Positions 34,193 through 43,067 of a stretch of DNA of 64,000 bases are shown piece by piece (the stretch's first letter is position 1; the number at the start of each line of letters is the position of its first letter). The position numbers were made by a program, and so were the translations under genes. This stretch comes from Vescimonas cirricatena (GTDB lineage: Bacteria; Bacillota; Clostridia; Oscillospirales; Oscillospiraceae). Location of the stretch: NCBI RefSeq assembly GCF_020687045.1, contig NZ_JAJEPW010000002.1:1-64000 (forward strand), read 5' to 3'. The notes beneath the pieces were generated by a model. The model did no database searches. It saw only the letters and a list, made by a program, of their open reading frames with translations, and was not told the origin of the DNA.

Positions 34193-34378
34193 TCAGCATC
34201 TCATTTCGCTCTTGCCGCCCGGCTTTTCAACGCGCATCGTTTGAATTTCCGCCTGCTTGAAGAGGATGCAGCCGCAATGTCCCTTGAAGGTGGGGAAGCA
34301 GATGATCTTCAGATCCGTGTCGATCTCCGGGCTGTGATCTATGATCTCCAGCGTTTCACCGCCGCTGTCCTCGACCGT
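34193..34378 (-). pseudogene. Minus-strand C-terminal gene fragment
   Basis: On the minus strand the frame ending at 34193 reads GGETLEIIDHSPEIDTDLKI, ICFPTFKGHCGCILFKQAEI and QTMRVEKPGGKSEMRC. This looks like genuine protein sequence, unlike the plus-strand reading of the same bases. Its 5' part is missing at about 34378, where a DUF1254 gene begins on the other strand. Family not identified. Confidence 0.45.
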
Positions 34379-35341
34379 GCCGGAGCCTATGCGATCACGC
34401 GCGCAAATTGGAGCGGTGACCTGCCGGAGGACGTGACCCGCATCGATGTTCCTACCGCTATGGCGTGGTCCATCACCAGAACCGTGCTCTCCGGCGAGGC
34501 GGATCTTCCGAATGTCTATGCCATTCAGGCGGGCATGAAGCTCCTGCCGCTGTCCGCCTACCTGAGCGGAGAGGCGTATCAGCCCCCGAAGGGAAGCTAT
34601 CAGGAAGAAAACAACTATGTTCCCGTCAATAAGGTCCTCTCGCTGGACCCGGTCACATTCTTCAGCAAGGCAAACGCGCTGATGGAGAGCAACCCGCCGT
34701 CCGCTGCCGACGCAGAGCTGCTGGAAAAGCTCGCGGCAGTCGGCGTTGGCCCCGGTATGAAATTTGACGCAGCCGTTCTGACCGGGGATGTGCAGACAAG
34801 CTGGCAGGAGATGCTTCAGGGTCTTCGGCCGAAGCTTGCGGCAGAGGGCATGAAGTATTCCAACAAGCTGGGTCAGTGGAGCTATTTCGGCGCGCCGATC
34901 GGGGATTTCGGTACGGAATATGCCTGTCGTGCGCTGGTGGCGATCGCCGGGCTTGGGGCAAATACCGTGGAGATCGCCCTGTATCACAAGACGGATAAGG
35001 ACGCTGACGGGAATCCCCTGACGGGCGAGAAGTCCTATCTGCTCCACTTTGAGAGCGATCCGCAGGTTCTTGATGGCGGCTTCTGGTCGGTTACCGCATA
35101 CGGCGATGACGATTTCCTTATCGACAACCCCATCGACCGCTACTGCATCAACGACCGCTCGGGGCTGAAGCGGAATGACGACGGCTCTGTGGATGTGATC
35201 TTGTCGAAGGACGCGCCGGAGGACACGACGAACTGGCTCCCGGTCTCGGACGGCGGCTTCCACCTCTTTATGTGTATCTATACGCCGGATATGGAGGCGC
35301 TCAAGACCTGGACAGCGCCGACCATCACGGCGATCGGCTAA
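34379..35341 (+). pseudogene. DUF1254/DUF1214 protein, 5' truncated
   Basis: From about 34379 the product reads GAYAITRANWSGDLPEDVTR and IDVPTAMAWSITRTVLSG, matching the later part of DUF1254. The DUF1214 domain follows to the end (GGFWSVTAYGDDDFLIDNPI, RYCINDR). The first ~100 residues of a normal protein are absent. An open frame does continue upstream to 34145, but those ~78 codons are antisense to another fragment, so the 398-residue ORF is a chimera. Function of the family is unclear. Confidence 0.7.
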
Positions 35342-35380
35342 AGGGAACCTCGTTTGAAAGCCGCCCTTTCATAGACACAA

Positions 35381-35416
35381 AAGCTACCGGGGAGCGCAAC
35401 TCCCCGGCAGCTTTTT
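35381..35416 (+). terminator. Intrinsic terminator
   Basis: AAGCTACCGGGGAG (35381-35394) pairs with CTCCCCGGCAGCTT (35400-35413), with one mismatch, followed by TTT. Confidence 0.88.
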
Positions 35417-35504
35417 CTCGCTTTCCGCTTTTGAAGCATCGTCTTGTGTCGCATCAGAGTGACGCTCTATCCCCTGCGCAGCGGTGTAGTCTAAGAATCC
35501 GCGC

Positions 35505-35755
35505 TTACAGGTATTTCTCCCTCAGGTATTCTGCTTCCTGCTTGGTGATCGACCGGCCCCATTGGCAGGCGTTGATGCTGCCGTAGAGCTCTCCTCACAG
35601 GCAATCGAGGCAGGACACATTTTCCCGCAGCTGCGCTTGTATTCCTCCAGCGCGTGCAGCAATGACGTCGGCAGATCCTTCTCATAGTGCGGGAGGAACT
35701 CTGGCGATCCGGCAGTCGTTTGTTCAGCGGAATTCCCCACATAGATCCCCTCCAT
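35505..35755 (-). pseudogene. Small conserved hypothetical gene, frameshifted
   Basis: On the minus strand ATG 35755 opens MEGIYVGNSAEQTTAGSPEF and LPHYEKDLPTSLLHALEEYK. After SCGKMCP the coding frame shifts and continues as CLDCL-stop-GELYGSINACQWGRS then ITKQEAEYLREKYL to TAA at 35505. One frameshift and one TGA (where Trp or Cys is expected) interrupt it. The paired Cys suggest a zinc site in the intact relative. Confidence 0.55.
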
Positions 35756-36073
35756 GTCATCCAGTCTCAGACAGGCCGGCCGGCGGTGCTCCGAGTGCCG
35801 ATTCCCGCAGCCGCAATCGATATCGATGATATTATTTCCATGCTAAAATCCCAGGCGGGGCGGCTTTTCGCTGCCTGTGGGCAAATATGTGGTCAAAGGG
35901 GTACGGCGCAGAGAGGAAGTCCCGGTTCTGTGCTGTAATTGCCCCTGCTTGCGGCATATTTGGCAATATGCAGGGGAATAATCCACAGAAATCACGGGTG
36001 GGTTCAGTTGCGCTGGCAGTTGCAAACATCAGAACTGCTAAAAGCCGTGGAATTGTTGTTTCGGCATAAAACA
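35756..36073. other. Intergenic stretch with possible coding scraps
   Basis: No gene is called. A plus-strand frame ending at 36069 reads SRVGSVALAVANIRTAKSRG and has a coding look without start or family. No terminator for the minus-strand amylase gene was seen. Confidence 0.35.
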
Positions 36074-38314
36074 CTAGTTGCTGCCCCAAGTGTATACTGG
36101 AGTATCTGCAGTTCCCGTTAGACTGCTCGAAGAGGTAAAGACTCTGTTTGGCGAGTGCTCCCAGGTGACATTCCCATTGGCGTCCTTCTTGATAAACTTA
36201 AAAGAAAACGTCGTTCCGGCAGGCACGCTTACATGAAGGAACCACTCTGGATAATTTGGACACATCATGGCCTCGGTGCATTTGTTCGTGTCCCAACTGC
36301 CCAGTTCTGGAATGGAGCCAACAATGTGAATCGTTTCTCCGTAATTTGTGCTTGCGTTAACATGGAAGATCACCTGATTGGGATCCCCGGATAGAACAGT
36401 ATATTTGAATCCATTGCTGACATTAGAACCTTTTGTTACGGTAATGGTGTTTTCGCCCACTGTGGCACTGCCGGGAACAAGCACCTCAATCAATGTGTCA
36501 GATGAGGACACCACCGTGGCAACTGCTGAACCAAACTTGACCGTAGGGGTACCACCTAAGCCGCGTCCGTAAATATAGACAGTATTACCGGCTCTGCCCA
36601 TCGTTGAGATTACATCTCCGATACAGGGAATATCAGGATCCATCACGGGATTGTGCGACCACACGCAAACTTCACCGCCAGTAAGAGTAAAACTTGGGAT
36701 GGTGCCATTGCTTACAGTTATGCCTTCACCATAGAGTAGCCCACTTAAGACATCGCTGTAAGTACCATTGGGGAGTGAAGTAACCAGAGAAGGGATCGCA
36801 TAAGCTTGGGTTGGATGCCGATTGATGGCAACAACGACTTGTTTGCTGAAAAACTGTCTGGAGTAGACAATCACATCTGCAGAAGAATAGAGTATCTGAG
36901 TGGTTCCATATGCCAATGCATCATTCTCTTGCCGTAAATCAGACAGCGCTTTGATCAACTGTGTGGCTGTTGTTTGCCCGAAGTTGGATACAGCCCCCAT
37001 GTAGATGCGCCCGGCTCCGCTGTCCGCTGCGCTGAGGTATTGCTCTGTACCGTAGTAAATGTTAGGAATGCCGCGACATGTCATCAAGGCGGCAATCGCA
37101 GCATGGTAGGGCCTGTCATCTTGCTGAATGAATCGGAAACGTGTCACATCGTGATTGTCAATAAAGGTCACTGCTTGGTTTTCATAGGTATAATCGTTCG
37201 CAGTGTATACAAGCATCTCAGCAAAAGCTGTCATGTTCTGCGAGAAGTTTCCAAATGTACTATCTACTGTATTATAGAACTCAAAATCAAGATCATTTAC
37301 ACCGGTTCTGTCTGGAAAACTGGCATATTCTGAGTATTTGCTATCTGGCTTACCAATAAAGAACTCACCAAAGTGGGATAGCGGACCACTTACAGAATCG
37401 ACAGCGTCTTTTGCATTTTTCACAAATGCAGGATTCATGTGCAGTGTCGCATCGTGACGTATGCCACTAATGCCTTTAGAGGCCCAAAACTTCATTGCCT
37501 CCTCTAAATATGCTGCGACCTGTGCATTTTCCTGAGAGTAGTCTGCTAGATTTGCCAGTTCTTTAAAGCGGTAACCAAAGGTAGAGTTGTCGGTTCCGCG
37601 GTCACCAAGATGGTGGAACCAGCCGTTTGTATCATTGTTAGGATCTGCAACTAGGTTTTCAATTTGCCCATCGTTGTTGTAGTCGATTGGATCGCCGTTA
37701 CTATCAAATGTGTAGATTCCACTCGCGTCCTTATCAGGCTCATAGAGGCGTCCGTCATATCGGCTGTCACTAGAATGGTTGGAAACAAAGTCAATTACCA
37801 ACTTAATTCCTGCGCCTGTCAGCGCATTCTTCATGTCCGTGAAATCGGCCATTGTACCATAGTGCTTATTGGTTGTAAAGTAGTTTCTGGCGTGATATCC
37901 ATGATAGCTGGTCCAACCGTCGTCGGTAACGGTATCTCGGTTTTCATAAGGAGCTGAAATCCATACAGCCGTAATGCCCATGCTCTTCAAATATGGGATC
38001 TTGTCAATGATTCCCTTCCAGTCTCCACCCTGATATAGCCTGATATCGGTGCCGGTTCCGTCAAAAAGACTTGGATTAAAGCCGCTGGGGATGTTGTTGG
38101 ATGTATCTCCATCATAAAACCTGTCTGTAATGATCTGATAAATTACATCCTTAGATGTTACCGGACCAAGATAATCGTTGCTGAGCGTGCTTGTGTTTTG
38201 TGAATATGGCGTATGCACTGCGGCATCTACCGAGGCGCTCGCAGAAGACACCTTTACCGAGATGAGTATTGCGACAACTATAACAACGGCGAGAATACGT
38301 TTTGCTTTTTTCAT
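36074..38314 (-). CDS. Secreted GH13 amylase / CGTase-like enzyme with CBM20
   Basis: A 746-residue secreted protein; signal peptide MKKAKRILAVVIVVAILISV. The catalytic (beta/alpha)8 barrel starts SKDVIYQIITDRFYDGDTSN, very CGTase-like. GH13 motifs are DFVSNH, GIRHDATLHM (nucleophile Asp), GEFFIG (acid Glu) and FIDNHDVTRF. Then come the beta C domain, an IPT/TIG-like domain (GRGLGGTPTVKFGSAVATVV) and a C-terminal CBM20 starch-binding domain. Motif II has TLHM where CGTases have VKHM, so the product pattern is uncertain. AAGGAG precedes ATG 38314; the frame from 38392 is longer but lacks support. Last gene of the starch locus. Confidence 0.88.
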   Translation of the reverse strand: MKKAKRILAVVIVVAILISVKVSSASASVDAAVHTPYSQNTSTLSNDYLGPVTSKDVIYQIITDRFYDGDTSNNIPSGFNPSLFDGTGTDIRLYQGGDWKGIIDKIPYLKSMGITAVWISAPYENRDTVTDDGWTSYHGYHARNYFTTNKHYGTMADFTDMKNALTGAGIKLVIDFVSNHSSDSRYDGRLYEPDKDASGIYTFDSNGDPIDYNNDGQIENLVADPNNDTNGWFHHLGDRGTDNSTFGYRFKELANLADYSQENAQVAAYLEEAMKFWASKGISGIRHDATLHMNPAFVKNAKDAVDSVSGPLSHFGEFFIGKPDSKYSEYASFPDRTGVNDLDFEFYNTVDSTFGNFSQNMTAFAEMLVYTANDYTYENQAVTFIDNHDVTRFRFIQQDDRPYHAAIAALMTCRGIPNIYYGTEQYLSAADSGAGRIYMGAVSNFGQTTATQLIKALSDLRQENDALAYGTTQILYSSADVIVYSRQFFSKQVVVAINRHPTQAYAIPSLVTSLPNGTYSDVLSGLLYGEGITVSNGTIPSFTLTGGEVCVWSHNPVMDPDIPCIGDVISTMGRAGNTVYIYGRGLGGTPTVKFGSAVATVVSSSDTLIEVLVPGSATVGENTITVTKGSNVSNGFKYTVLSGDPNQVIFHVNASTNYGETIHIVGSIPELGSWDTNKCTEAMMCPNYPEWFLHVSVPAGTTFSFKFIKKDANGNVTWEHSPNRVFTSSSSLTGTADTPVYTWGSN

Positions 38315-38469
38315 ACTGAGCTCCTTTCTGTGTTTCGGTGGAAATGTGTACATGTGATCTCCCATATACCAAAGAAAGCCGTGCGAGAACACTTAAGCGG
38401 CTCGCGGGTATTAGGACAGTTGAAGACCCGAGGCGGAATGCTTGCCGGGAAAAAAGATTGACACACGAA

Positions 38470-40776
38470 TTAGTAGAGACCAAGCACTTCCTCGATGGCT
38501 TCATGGAGCGAAGTGGGGAGCGAATTCAGCTTTTGGGGAAAGAATCGATAGCCGATTGCTTCTAAGGCATTGAAAACCGACTCCTTCAGGTTTGTTTCTA
38601 TCTGCGCCCGTTGCAGCAGGCAAAATAGATTTTCCCTCCGAATCTCCGCTTGAACTGATAAATAGTCTTGAATAAATACATGGACATCCTGATCTGTTTC
38701 TGACTCTGCAATCTCTGCCAAGCTCCCTTTTAGTGTGTTGTCATAAATGCAGCGCACTTTATACTCAGACAAACCGCAGCGAACCGTCGCCTCCTTGACG
38801 ACTATGCCGCAGAAGCAAAGAGTAAAGGCCCGTTTTCGGGGTAAAAAAGGATGCCGTCCGGGCGCTCTGATGACGAAATGCCCCTGTTTCCAGAAAAGAA
38901 GGAACTGTGTTTTCGCACCGGGGGCGCTTGAAATACCGTCGTCTTCGTACATCGTAAAGCATCCGTCCGCACCGGGATAAATCCGCAGGAAAAGCTGCTT
39001 GGGGTTTTCATCAATACAGTGAAATTTGGCCGTTGGAATGATTCCGCCGGCCCTTACAAACACCGGAATAGAGGAAAGCGGACGGAATGCCCGCAGCCGT
39101 CGCCCGCCGACATAGCGTACGCCGGTAAAGAAATCATAGTACGTTCCGGGCGGCAACCAGACGTCCGTCCCCGCCATTTCCAGCTTCGGGCAGCAGGGGG
39201 AAACGGCTGGCGCAACAATCATTTGGGACCCAAATTCATACTGGTTTGGGCAGCAATACGCGGCTTCTTCCTTCGGAAATCCGTGGTACATCGGTCGAAT
39301 CAGAGGGATTCCCTCTGTGTGGCAACGGTGGTTCATGGTATAAAGATAAGGAATCATCTGGTGCCGCAGCCGAAGAAAGCCTCCCATGATTTCCCGGATG
39401 TCGTGACGAAAACGCCATGGCTCCTTCCCGGCAAAGCGGTTGCAGGTGCTGTGTAGTCTGTTGATAGGGGAAAAAACGCCGAACTGCATCCAACGGCATA
39501 TTAGCTCATCATCTCGGATACCATCCATGTGTCCACCGATATCATGACTCCACCAGCCGTAGCCGATATTAGACGCAGTTGAGGTGAAGTATGGCTGAAA
39601 TCTCAGGCTTTCCCAGGACACTACCGTATCTCCTGAGAATCCAACAGGATAGCGATGAGATCCTGGTCCTGCGTATCTGGAAAGAATCAGAGGCCGCTTT
39701 CCATGGCGTGCGGCCTCTATAAAATGATAATGATTCAAAAGCCACAGAGGATCCAACCCGGGGATTCTGGATTCGGCTTCTTGTTGCCAATCAATCCACC
39801 AAAAATCGACACCCTCCTGCTCCATGGGGTGAAGCAGGACGGAAAAGTATGCATTGCGAAAGCAAATGTCCGTAAAATCGAAAGGGATTGTTCTTTGCGC
39901 ATCAGGAGCCAGCCCCATGGCCTGCGCCATTTGTGCATAGCGCTGCTCGAACGGCTGGACTCCGGCTGCCGGGTGTAGATTCAGCGTTACATGCTTGCCA
40001 CGGGCATGGAGCTGTGTCAGTAATTCAGCTGGGCGCGGGAGCAGCTTTCGGTTCCATGTATAGCCGGTCCATGAATTATATCCGTCCGGTACACTGGTAA
40101 GATGCCAGTCCATGTCCAGCACGGCAACGGAAAATGGCAGGCGTTCGCTCTCAAAGCGATCCATCAGCGTCAGATATTCCTGCTGTGTATAGGGCCAGAA
40201 GCGACTCCACCAATTTCCCAATGCGTATCGCGGCAGCAGCGGAGTCGCACCGCAAAGCCGATAGAAGTCCTGTAATCCTCTGGAGTAATTCTTTCCATAG
40301 AGGAAAAGGTAAACGTCCGCTGCATCGGAGCACCTTGAGCACAGAACGCCGGATGCTGTAAATACACAACTCTTGTCCTCCAGAAGGCCGATGCCCTCCT
40401 CTGAGAAAATACCGTCCTCCAGCTGGATAGCGCCATCTGCCATGTCCAGCGTGCGGGCCGTACCACCCAGATTGTGCAGAGGATCCCCATAATTCCAAAT
40501 TGCCCCTGTGCAGGGTGATTTCGCAGAAAACCGGAAACGGGTTTCATTCAGCCAGATTGCTGCGTCCGCAGTGGATATCTGAATGCGCCCATCCTGCGCG
40601 GAAACAGTGTATGGTGTTTTGGCAAAACTGCGGCCAGTCACAATCTGACTCATCCGATCTTCAAACAGCTCCGCCGGGTCGAATTCAATCCGGAAGAGCA
40701 TAGAGGTCAACACTGTGACCCGCCAGAAGCGCCTGTGAAAGATGTGCGCCCCGTGCGGCTGCGGGTTTTGATCCAT
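38470..40776 (-). CDS. GH31 family alpha-glucosidase
   Basis: A 768-residue cytoplasmic enzyme (no signal peptide) of glycoside hydrolase family 31. Recognisable parts are LPRYALGNWWSRFWPYTQQE, VAVLDMDWH, VDFWWIDWQQE with the nucleophile Asp, RYAGPGSHRYPVGFSGDTV with the acid Asp, and GYGWWSHDIGGH. It should cut alpha-linked glucose from maltodextrins or isomalto-type ends; exact linkage is not predictable. It lies 13 bp after malG in the same orientation, so it is part of the importer operon. Confidence 0.9.
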   Translation of the reverse strand: MDQNPQPHGAHIFHRRFWRVTVLTSMLFRIEFDPAELFEDRMSQIVTGRSFAKTPYTVSAQDGRIQISTADAAIWLNETRFRFSAKSPCTGAIWNYGDPLHNLGGTARTLDMADGAIQLEDGIFSEEGIGLLEDKSCVFTASGVLCSRCSDAADVYLFLYGKNYSRGLQDFYRLCGATPLLPRYALGNWWSRFWPYTQQEYLTLMDRFESERLPFSVAVLDMDWHLTSVPDGYNSWTGYTWNRKLLPRPAELLTQLHARGKHVTLNLHPAAGVQPFEQRYAQMAQAMGLAPDAQRTIPFDFTDICFRNAYFSVLLHPMEQEGVDFWWIDWQQEAESRIPGLDPLWLLNHYHFIEAARHGKRPLILSRYAGPGSHRYPVGFSGDTVVSWESLRFQPYFTSTASNIGYGWWSHDIGGHMDGIRDDELICRWMQFGVFSPINRLHSTCNRFAGKEPWRFRHDIREIMGGFLRLRHQMIPYLYTMNHRCHTEGIPLIRPMYHGFPKEEAAYCCPNQYEFGSQMIVAPAVSPCCPKLEMAGTDVWLPPGTYYDFFTGVRYVGGRRLRAFRPLSSIPVFVRAGGIIPTAKFHCIDENPKQLFLRIYPGADGCFTMYEDDGISSAPGAKTQFLLFWKQGHFVIRAPGRHPFLPRKRAFTLCFCGIVVKEATVRCGLSEYKVRCIYDNTLKGSLAEIAESETDQDVHVFIQDYLSVQAEIRRENLFCLLQRAQIETNLKESVFNALEAIGYRFFPQKLNSLPTSLHEAIEEVLGLY

Positions 40777-40789
40777 AGATCCTCCTCTT

Positions 40790-41671
40790 TTATGCTTTGT
40801 TTGCTCCGGCCGTAACGCCGTGGATCAAATACCTTTGCAGGCACACATACAAAAACGTAATCGGCACAGCAACCAGCACAGCTCCTGCCGCAAAGGTCGT
40901 AAAGTTGTTGTTGGTGTTGGCGTTTATCATATCATACAGGCCGATGGCAAGGGTTTTCTTCTCCGGGCTGGACAGGATCATTCTCGGGAAGATGAAGTCC
41001 ATCCAGGGGGCAATAAACTGGGACAGTGCCACGAAGATAAGAATCGGCTTAATCAGCGGCAGGATGATCTGCCAGAAGATGCGGAGGTTTGAGGCACCGT
41101 CCAGCCGCGCCGCCTCGTCCAGACTTCGCGGGATATTGGAAAGATACCCCTTTACAAGCCATGTGTTGTATGGAATTTGTCCCGCAGCATAGGTCAGAAT
41201 CAAACCGAAATGCGTGTTTAGCAGATTCAGCTGCCAGAGAATATTATACATTGCCATCATTCCCATAAAGCTGGGAAACATCTGCAAAATCAGTATGCTC
41301 AGCAGGCCGAACTTCTTTCCCGGAAATCTAAACCGTGAAAAAACATAAGCGGTCGTGGATGTAAGGATTACGGAAAGCACCATGTTGATCGATGCAATCT
41401 TCAGGGTGTTGCCGTACCATGCAAGGAACTTTGTCTCCTTGATTAGCTTGATGTAGTGCGATATCGTCGGGTTCTCCGGGAAGGCTGTGGCGGAAAGCAG
41501 GCTGCTCTGCGGATTGAAGGAAGCGCCTACGATCCAGACGATGGGAACCAGCACCACAAGCGCCATAACGATTAGCATAGCGTAGATTAAGACGGTGCTC
41601 ATTGCGTTTGTAAAAACACGCCCCGCTTTTACGAAGGCTTCTGCATGGGAACTCGACACAGTGCTTTTCAT
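40790..41671 (-). CDS. malG: Maltose/maltodextrin ABC transporter permease MalG
   Basis: A 293-residue inner permease with six membrane segments and the EAA loop typical of MalG (SLDEAARLDGASNLRIFWQI, ILPLIKP). The C-terminus YLIHGVTAGANKA is the standard MalG ending. ATG 41671 overlaps the MalF stop and has GAGGAGG upstream; the frame from 41719 runs into malF. It pairs with MalF to move maltodextrin. The ATPase (MsmX-type) is not in the window. Confidence 0.9.
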   Translation of the reverse strand: MKSTVSSSHAEAFVKAGRVFTNAMSTVLIYAMLIVMALVVLVPIVWIVGASFNPQSSLLSATAFPENPTISHYIKLIKETKFLAWYGNTLKIASINMVLSVILTSTTAYVFSRFRFPGKKFGLLSILILQMFPSFMGMMAMYNILWQLNLLNTHFGLILTYAAGQIPYNTWLVKGYLSNIPRSLDEAARLDGASNLRIFWQIILPLIKPILIFVALSQFIAPWMDFIFPRMILSSPEKKTLAIGLYDMINANTNNNFTTFAAGAVLVAVPITFLYVCLQRYLIHGVTAGANKA

Positions 41672-42981
41672 CCCATCATATCCTCCTCTTTGAAAGATTT
41701 TGTTCGCAGGAAGTTCCATGTAGAGATCGTGGCGATCACGACGAACACGAGGATGGACATAACCGCTGCCATCTGGAATTGTCGGTTGTCATTGGTTAGC
41801 TTATAAATCCAGGTGATCAGGATATCGGTGGAGCCTGCGAACTTGTATTCCGGGTTGATCGGATTGCCGTTCGTCAGGAAATAGATGACATTAAAATTGT
41901 TAAAATTCATCGCAAAAGACATGATGAGCAGCGGCGCCGTAGAAAACAGCACAATGGGAAGCGTGATGTGCCGGAATTCCTGCCGCGGAGTCGCGCCGTC
42001 AATTCTGGCGGCTTCGAGAAGCTCCGGAGAGATACTGGTCATAACGCCGGACATCATCGTCATGAAATATGGGAAGCCAAGCCAGAAGTTCACAACAAAG
42101 ATGACAATCTTTGCCAGCGTTGCGTCCGAAAGCCACGGGATGTTCTGCGCTATGATCCCGGCATTCCTTAGAAAGGTATTGATTGGGCCGAACTGCCCGT
42201 TGAACATATTGCGGAAGATCAGCAGCGAGATCATGCCGGGAATCGCCCAAGGCAGAATGAATACCGTACGCCAGAACTTCTTTCCGCGAACCCGGCGGTG
42301 ATTCACGAGAATGGCCATGCCCAAGCCGCCAAAATAACAGGTTGCAGTGGAGCCAAGAGCCCAGATAAGTGTCCAGAGCAAGACGCCCCAGAACGTATCG
42401 TTCCATAGGGGGAGCTTGAACATGTCTGTAAAGTTCCGAAAGCCCACCCAATCCAGTAGGCTCCTTGGAGGCAGATAGTTGGGAGCAGAGTAGTTTGTAA
42501 AGGCAATCAGAAACCCGAACGTGATGGGAACCACCACGAACAGGGCAATCAGTATTACGGCGGGTGTCAGCATCGCGTAGGGGAAGGATTTCTCCCGAAA
42601 GTCGTGTATCCATTCTCCGACGTTTTTCAACGGCTCCCCCCTCTCCAAAATCCCCCGATCATTGATCGCGTCGCGGATGTTCCCAATATAGACGCCAATG
42701 AAGAGGATTGTGACCAGGGCCCATAGAATGCCAAGGATCAAGAGGATAATGGAGTTATCCCCTTGCGTGACACTAGAGCCGTTGATGATCATCTCCGTCT
42801 CGCCCAGTGTGAACAAGCCCCAAAGCCCGTGCCGAAGAGAAGGGAGCGCGAGCACCAACCCCACCTGACAAAGGAAAAAGAACAAGGCTTTCACATACTG
42901 TTTGTTCCATAGTTGGCCGGACCCCCAGATCAGAGCGGATGCGAGCCCGACTCTCCACTTTTTGCTTCGACGCATCGTCAT
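41668..42981 (-). CDS. malF: Maltose/maltodextrin ABC transporter permease MalF
   Basis: A 437-residue permease with an extended N-terminal region containing two extra membrane segments, then the six-helix core. The EAA loop reads SPELLEAARIDGATPRQEFR. The N-terminal cytoplasmic stretch KWRVGLASALIWGSGQLWNK is like that of Gram-positive MalF/MdxF proteins. It lies between malE and malG. Confidence 0.9.
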   Translation of the reverse strand: MTMRRSKKWRVGLASALIWGSGQLWNKQYVKALFFFLCQVGLVLALPSLRHGLWGLFTLGETEMIINGSSVTQGDNSIILLILGILWALVTILFIGVYIGNIRDAINDRGILERGEPLKNVGEWIHDFREKSFPYAMLTPAVILIALFVVVPITFGFLIAFTNYSAPNYLPPRSLLDWVGFRNFTDMFKLPLWNDTFWGVLLWTLIWALGSTATCYFGGLGMAILVNHRRVRGKKFWRTVFILPWAIPGMISLLIFRNMFNGQFGPINTFLRNAGIIAQNIPWLSDATLAKIVIFVVNFWLGFPYFMTMMSGVMTSISPELLEAARIDGATPRQEFRHITLPIVLFSTAPLLIMSFAMNFNNFNVIYFLTNGNPINPEYKFAGSTDILITWIYKLTNDNRQFQMAAVMSILVFVVIATISTWNFLRTKSFKEEDMMG

Positions 42982-43067
42982 TTGGTCTCCTTTCCGTTTC
43001 CGGGGCAGGCGAACCCCGCCCCGGAATACTGCTGTAGTTTCTGAAACGCTATGACAGGGCGTCCGTT

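Noticed and set aside
34193..35263. 356-codon minus-strand frame over the DUF1254 region
   Set aside because: Only its last ~60 codons look like protein; the rest is antisense of the DUF1214 gene. I kept just the tail as a fragment.
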